Origin: an uncultured Clostridia bacterium
Lineage (GTDB): Bacteria > Bacillota > Clostridia > TANB77 > CAG-508
Assembly: GCA_934167095.1 (NCBI GenBank)
Contig: CAKPKE010000003.1
Location: forward strand, 53,480-117,479
Length of the DNA stretch: 64,000 nucleotides
Direction of reading: 5' to 3'
Of the stretch, positions 60,211-64,000 are shown piece after piece (positions within the stretch are counted from its first letter, which is position 1; each line of letters opens with the position of its first letter). The translations under genes were made by a program, and so were the position numbers. The notes beneath the pieces are model-generated. The model worked only from the letters and a program-made list of their open reading frames with translations. It was not told the origin of the DNA and searched no databases.

Positions 60211-61236
60211 ATGAAAAATAAAAAACAGTCAGGTATTACATTGGTTGCACTCGTAGTAACAATAGTAGTTTTATTAATTCTAGCAGGTGTAAGCGTAAAT
60301 TTAGTTTTAGGTGAAAATGGATTAATAACTCAAGCAAAAGAAGCAAAAGTAAAATCAACTAGTGGAATAAATGAGGAAAATTATCTAGTAAATAGTACAA
60401 TACCAGATTATATAGAACAGCAAGTAAACGAAAATGTAGTGATAGGTGGAAAAACAATAACAAAAGAAAATTTAAGTGAATATTTAGGAAAAGAAGTTAA
60501 ATACACACCAGCAAGTCCATCGACAGATTATGGAACAAGTACAGTATATAGACTATTTTACATTGACTTTGATGGTGATTTTGGTGAGAAGAAATCAATA
60601 TATTTAAAAGCTGATAATGATGGAAAAAATATAAGTTTACCAAGCGAACATTTATCATCAGATAATTTAAAAATAATGAAAGCACTAAATCCAGATTGGA
60701 GTAAAAATTCAGGAGTATTAGATAGTTCAAATGATAATGCTGTGGCATGGTTGACTGATCCGGAAGTATGGAAAAATTGGAAAGATAAAAACTTATCAAA
60801 TTATATAAATTATGTAGTAGGAAGTCCAAGCTTAGAGATGTATGTAAAATCATATAATTTATATTTAGAGAAAAATCCAACAACATTGGCAAAGAACGGA
60901 AATAATGCATTAAAACTAGAATGTAAATTTGACACGGAAGGCAATAAATATGGATATAAAATTAGTTTACTAGGGGATAATTATACAACAAATAATGGAA
61001 CACATTTGGCTGATAATACAATTGTATCAGCTAGTATTGCAAATGGAATATATAATCCTGGCTCAGATAAATGGATGTGGTTAGCATCTCCAGCATCATA
61101 CAAGGGTAACAGTTATGTAATACATGTGAGTGATAAATATGGAAGTGTAGGGTGTAGCACATATAGTCTTAATATTGCAGTCTGTCCTTTTGTTTCATTA
61201 AAATCAAGTGCTAAATTAGAATTTGAAGAAAATTAA
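60211..61236 (+). CDS. Prepilin-like surface protein with lectin-like C-terminus (paralogue 4)
   Basis: A 341-residue protein. The first 80 codons and the ribosome-binding site (ACAGAAGAAAGGAAC) are nearly identical to paralogue 2, but the rest diverges. The middle domain has a different sequence (SEYLGKEVKYTPASPSTDY ... WLTDPEVWKNWKDKNL). The end still follows the fold pattern, with MWLASPASYKGNSYVIHVS and CPFVSLKSSAKLEF in place of RPVVCL. It starts 27 bases after paralogue 3 with no promoter between, so the two are co-transcribed. A strong terminator follows. Confidence 0.86.
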   Translation: MKNKKQSGITLVALVVTIVVLLILAGVSVNLVLGENGLITQAKEAKVKSTSGINEENYLVNSTIPDYIEQQVNENVVIGGKTITKENLSEYLGKEVKYTPASPSTDYGTSTVYRLFYIDFDGDFGEKKSIYLKADNDGKNISLPSEHLSSDNLKIMKALNPDWSKNSGVLDSSNDNAVAWLTDPEVWKNWKDKNLSNYINYVVGSPSLEMYVKSYNLYLEKNPTTLAKNGNNALKLECKFDTEGNKYGYKISLLGDNYTTNNGTHLADNTIVSASIANGIYNPGSDKWMWLASPASYKGNSYVIHVSDKYGSVGCSTYSLNIAVCPFVSLKSSAKLEFEEN

Positions 61237-61238
61237 GA

Positions 61239-61284
61239 AAAGAAAGTTTGAAAGTCCATTTAATGGACTACAAGCTTCTTTTTT
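61239..61284 (+). terminator. Rho-independent terminator after the prepilin-like genes
   Basis: AAGAAAGTTTG...AAGTCCATT pairs with AATGGACT...CAAGCTTCTT, followed by TTTTTTT. Confidence 0.88.
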
Positions 61285-61348
61285 TTACTTCCAAACCCTC
61301 TTTTTTCAGCACATTTAGGCAAAAAATGCAAGCTAACGCATAAAAAAT

Positions 61349-61377
61349 TTGCATTTGAATAAAATATATGTTATAAT
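61349..61377 (+). promoter_or_regulatory. Promoter of the M23 peptidase gene
   Basis: TTGCAT (61349-61354) and TATAAT (61372-61377) with a 17-base spacer. The start of transcription near 61384 leaves a short leader holding AAGGAGA (61398-61404). Confidence 0.75.
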
Positions 61378-61414
61378 AAGACTTGTCGCTTATGAAAAAG
61401 GAGAGTGAATTTTT

Positions 61415-62389
61415 ATTTTAAGCAATAGAAAAAAATATTGCACAAAAGATATACTAAAAATATTTGTGCTTTTTATAATAGCATTGTTTGTATTAATGTT
61501 AACAATATTTATAAAGTTTGAACCAGTATATGAAGTAAAACTTGGCGATGAAACAATCGGTTATGTAAAAAGTAAAAATGAAGTAGAGAGAATTATAAAA
61601 GAACAAGTTTTAAAATTGAATCATGAATGTGCGGTTCTAGCAACTTTAGATGTAGAACCAACATATAAATTTATTTTAGCAAATAGAAATACAGCAAATC
61701 AAGATGAAGTAATAAATACATTATCAAATGAAGTAACAACATTGTATAGAGTATACTCAATCAATGTAAATGGCGAAAACAAAAGCTATGTAAATACTTA
61801 TGAGGAGGCTGAAAAAATTTCAGATGAAATGAAATCTGAATATGAAGGTCTTGATAATTTAGAAATTGCAATAGTTGAAGAATACACAAAAAATATAGAT
61901 GAAGTTGGAACAGTTGAACTTGCAGTTGCTGAAGCAAGTATTGATAATGAACTAAGAACATTAATGGATGAGCAAGAAAAAAGAGAATCTGCAACATTTA
62001 ATGGAGTATACTTTGCTGTAACACCAGTAATAGGAAACATTACATCAAGATATGGTGTATATGAATCAAGTGTAAGGAATCATGCTCATAGTGGAACTGA
62101 TATAGCTGCACCTTATGGAACTGAAATAAAAGCAGCAGCAGATGGTACTGTAACATATTCTGGCTGGCAAAGTGGATATGGATATTTAATAATAATAGAC
62201 CATGGAAATGGTGTTGAGTCTTATTATGGACATTGCAGTAGCTTAATTGCAAATGTTGGAGATGAAGTAAAAGCAGGTGATGTAATTTCTAGAGTTGGTT
62301 CAACAGGAAATTCAACAGGAAATCACTTACATTTTGAAATAAGATTAAATGGATCAACAATAAATCCACAAAAATATTTATACAAATAA
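61415..62389 (+). CDS. Membrane-anchored M23 metallopeptidase, apparent ATT start
   Basis: A peptidoglycan endopeptidase of the lysostaphin/LytM type. The C-terminal M23 domain has HAHSGTDIAAPYGTEI (HxxxD), YGYLIIIDHGNG, YYGHCSSL and GNHLHFEIR (HxH), so the zinc site is complete. After the membrane helix comes a helical and beta domain of about 150 residues. The only ATG/GTG/TTG start near the helix is GTG 61466, which has no ribosome-binding site and would remove the basic N-terminus. The frame stays open upstream to a TGA at 61406. AAGGAGA (61398-61404) sits ten bases before ATT 61415, giving MLSNRKKYCTKDILK before the membrane helix; ATT 61409 is the other choice. Length 324 residues. Confidence 0.85.
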   Translation: MLSNRKKYCTKDILKIFVLFIIALFVLMLTIFIKFEPVYEVKLGDETIGYVKSKNEVERIIKEQVLKLNHECAVLATLDVEPTYKFILANRNTANQDEVINTLSNEVTTLYRVYSINVNGENKSYVNTYEEAEKISDEMKSEYEGLDNLEIAIVEEYTKNIDEVGTVELAVAEASIDNELRTLMDEQEKRESATFNGVYFAVTPVIGNITSRYGVYESSVRNHAHSGTDIAAPYGTEIKAAADGTVTYSGWQSGYGYLIIIDHGNGVESYYGHCSSLIANVGDEVKAGDVISRVGSTGNSTGNHLHFEIRLNGSTINPQKYLYK

Positions 62390-62417
62390 AAGATATGCAT
62401 GAAAGCATATCTTTTTT
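62388..62417 (+). terminator. Rho-independent terminator
   Basis: AAAGATATGC pairs with GCATATCTTT, followed by TTTT. Confidence 0.9.
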
Positions 62418-62531
62418 TCACAAATTACATCAAAAATAATAAAATTTTCACACATTATTCACAATTGTCCTGTATTATAATTATGGATTTGAAAATAATA
62501 TAATTATAAATATAGAAAGGAAGCATTGGAA

Positions 62532-63767
62532 ATGGAAGAAAAGAAACCAGACCAAGTTATTGACAAAGATGGAAAGGAATTTAAAGCAGTAAACTTTACT
62601 ACTGAAAAGAAACAAAAAAATTATGATTTTACAAAAAATATAGCAATGCCATTTGTAAGTGGTGTGCTAGGAGCAGGAATTGTATTAGGAACATGTTTTG
62701 GAGTTCCAAGTATAAGAGAAAATATAGTAGGAAAGAGTACTACAAATACTGTTCTAGACACAAGTACATCTTCAACAGGAAGTATTAATACAACACAAAT
62801 ATCTTTAGAAAATTATTCTGAAACAGGAATTGCGGTGGCACAAAAAGTATTACCTTCAATAGTAGGTATTGAAGTAAATTACACAGTAAGTTCAATGTTC
62901 TTTAATCAACAAAGCACAGCAACTGCAACAGGTTCAGGAATAATTATAAGTGAGGACGGATACATTATTACAAACAATCACGTAATAAGTTCAAGTTCAT
63001 CTTCATCATATTATTCAATAAGTGAGGCAAATTCAATAAAAGTAACATTGGATGGAGATGAAACTAAATATGATGCTACAATAGTAGGAACAGATTCTCA
63101 AACAGATTTGGCTGTAATTAAAATTGATAAAACAGGTCTAACTGCAGCTGAACTTGGAAGTTCAAGCTCTGTTCAAGTTGGTGAATTTGCAATGGCAGTA
63201 GGAAGTCCTTTAGGAATGCAAAACACTGTTACAGGTGGTATGATTTCAGCATTAAATAGAGAAGTAACAGATTCTGAAGGAAAAACATTTACATTAATTC
63301 AAACAGATGCTGCTATAAATTCTGGAAATAGTGGAGGTGCTTTAGTAAACAGCAAAGGCCAAGTAATAGGAATTAATACATTAAAAGTTTCATCAACAGG
63401 TGTTGAAGGAATGGGATTTGCAATTCCAATTGATTCTGCAAAACCAATTATAGACCAATTAATTCAATACAATAAAGTAAAAAGACCATATATAGGAATT
63501 AGTGGAAGAGATGTGGATAGTGAAACTGCAAAAAGAAATAATCTAGTTGAAGGAATTTATGTTGTTTCAGTTGAAGAATATTCAGCAGCAGAAATCGCTG
63601 GAATTAAAGCAGGAGATGTAATTGTTTCTGCAGATGGACAGGAAGCAAAAACAATGAATAAATTAAATGAAATTAAAAATAAACACCAAATAGGTGATAC
63701 AATGACTGTTGTAGTAAATAGACAAGGAACAGAAAAAACAATTACATTAACATTAAAAGAACAATAA
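62532..63767 (+). CDS. htrA: HtrA/DegP-family serine protease with PDZ domain
   Basis: A membrane-anchored protein-quality-control protease. The start is ATG 62532, ten bases after AAAGGA; a TTG at 62526 overlaps poorly with that site. The 411-residue protein has a basic cytoplasmic N-terminus, a membrane helix (about 38-58), a Ser/Thr linker and a trypsin-like domain. The catalytic triad is seen as His in ITNNHVI, Asp in TDLAVIKID and Ser in INSGNSGGAL. One C-terminal PDZ domain follows (GISGRDVDSETAKRN ... EKTITLTLKEQ). Length and order match YkdA/HtrA-type enzymes. Confidence 0.95.
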   Translation: MEEKKPDQVIDKDGKEFKAVNFTTEKKQKNYDFTKNIAMPFVSGVLGAGIVLGTCFGVPSIRENIVGKSTTNTVLDTSTSSTGSINTTQISLENYSETGIAVAQKVLPSIVGIEVNYTVSSMFFNQQSTATATGSGIIISEDGYIITNNHVISSSSSSSYYSISEANSIKVTLDGDETKYDATIVGTDSQTDLAVIKIDKTGLTAAELGSSSSVQVGEFAMAVGSPLGMQNTVTGGMISALNREVTDSEGKTFTLIQTDAAINSGNSGGALVNSKGQVIGINTLKVSSTGVEGMGFAIPIDSAKPIIDQLIQYNKVKRPYIGISGRDVDSETAKRNNLVEGIYVVSVEEYSAAEIAGIKAGDVIVSADGQEAKTMNKLNEIKNKHQIGDTMTVVVNRQGTEKTITLTLKEQ

Positions 63768-63878
63768 TATTTACACTTAGTTCACAAAATGGACAAATTT
63801 GATTGGTATTATATAAGCATAGTAAGGAAACAGAAAAAACTTACTAAAAAACAAAAACATCCCCTTTTATTTTCGAAG

Positions 63879-63917
63879 ATTACCCCTCGTGCGTTTGAGA
63901 GGTAATCTATTTTTTAT
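63879..63917 (+). terminator. Strong hairpin terminator near window end
   Basis: AGATTACC(CCTC) pairs with (GAG)AGGTAATCT around GTGCGTTT, followed by ATTTTTTAT. It lies about 110 bases after htrA; the intervening AT-rich sequence contains TATTATATAAG near 63807, so it could instead end a short RNA. I see no gene from 63918 to 64000. Confidence 0.75.
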
Positions 63918-64000
63918 AGAGAAATAGCATAGTAAAGACTAAAAATTGAAAATTTTCAGACTTGTTCTACTTGATATTTGTAAGTTTTTTTAGTAAAATA

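Noticed and set aside
57321..61236. DGR reverse transcriptase or template repeat in the window
   Set aside because: I searched the gene list and the surrounding sequence by eye and found neither; the retroelement claim rests on the variable-region composition only.

Overview
The window is AT-rich (roughly 30% G+C by eye), with tightly packed genes, strong AGGAGG-type ribosome-binding sites, T-tract hairpin terminators, a T-box leader and near-consensus sigma-A promoters. Together with spoIIP, lexA, obg and an iron-sulphur-type tryptophanyl-tRNA synthetase, this points to an anaerobic, probably uncultured gut-type member of the Clostridia (Bacillota). The lineage call is an inference; no 16S rRNA is present.

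Layout. 1-5.2 kb: L21 leader, rplU-rpmA, trpS, a hypothetical gene, obgE, lexA. 5.2-12 kb: small membrane protein, L,D-transpeptidase (-), mreB-family gene, a TetR regulator with a fatty acyl-CoA ligase, and a coiled-coil hypothetical. 12.1-14.1 kb: tRNA-Met/Ile2 and tRNA-Tyr, a prepilin-like protein and a 73-residue orphan. 14.1-20.2 kb: monofunctional transglycosylase (-), alpha-glucan phosphorylase, lysS, a membrane protein. 20.3-27.6 kb: the recJ-relA-MBL hydrolase-hisS operon, tandem repeats and spoIIP (-). 27.7-52.3 kb: the standout locus, described next. 52.4-57.1 kb: pgi, a hairpin and repeat-rich gap, a MazF/PemK-like toxin (-), T-box and thrS. 57.1-61.3 kb: three mosaic prepilin-like genes around rdgB. 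61.3-64 kb: an M23 peptidase with an apparent ATT start, and htrA.

The candidate new system (27,758-52,330) is a complete F1-type rotary ATPase head (alpha, beta, gamma, epsilon and a b-delta fusion) with a c-subunit, embedded with four membrane-anchored surface proteins of 3522, 1941, 509 and 259 residues and a small multi-spanning protein. The catalytic residues of alpha and beta are intact, so ATP hydrolysis is expected. No recognisable subunit a is present, and the c-subunit has alanine where the ion-carrying carboxylate should be, with no acid in its second helix. An ion-translocating synthase is therefore unlikely. The parsimonious reading is an F1 motor on an ion-inert ring that transmits ATP-driven movement to giant beta-helix and beta-sandwich proteins outside the cell, analogous to but not the same as the F1-like ATPases of mollicutes. 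That function is inference.

A second notable signal is the 3' part of the prepilin-like gene at 59,260. About 120 bases are GC-rich and full of NNC codons, inside an AT-rich gene and at the C-terminal fold that varies between paralogues. This is what a diversity-generating retroelement variable region looks like, although no reverse transcriptase or template repeat lies in this window.
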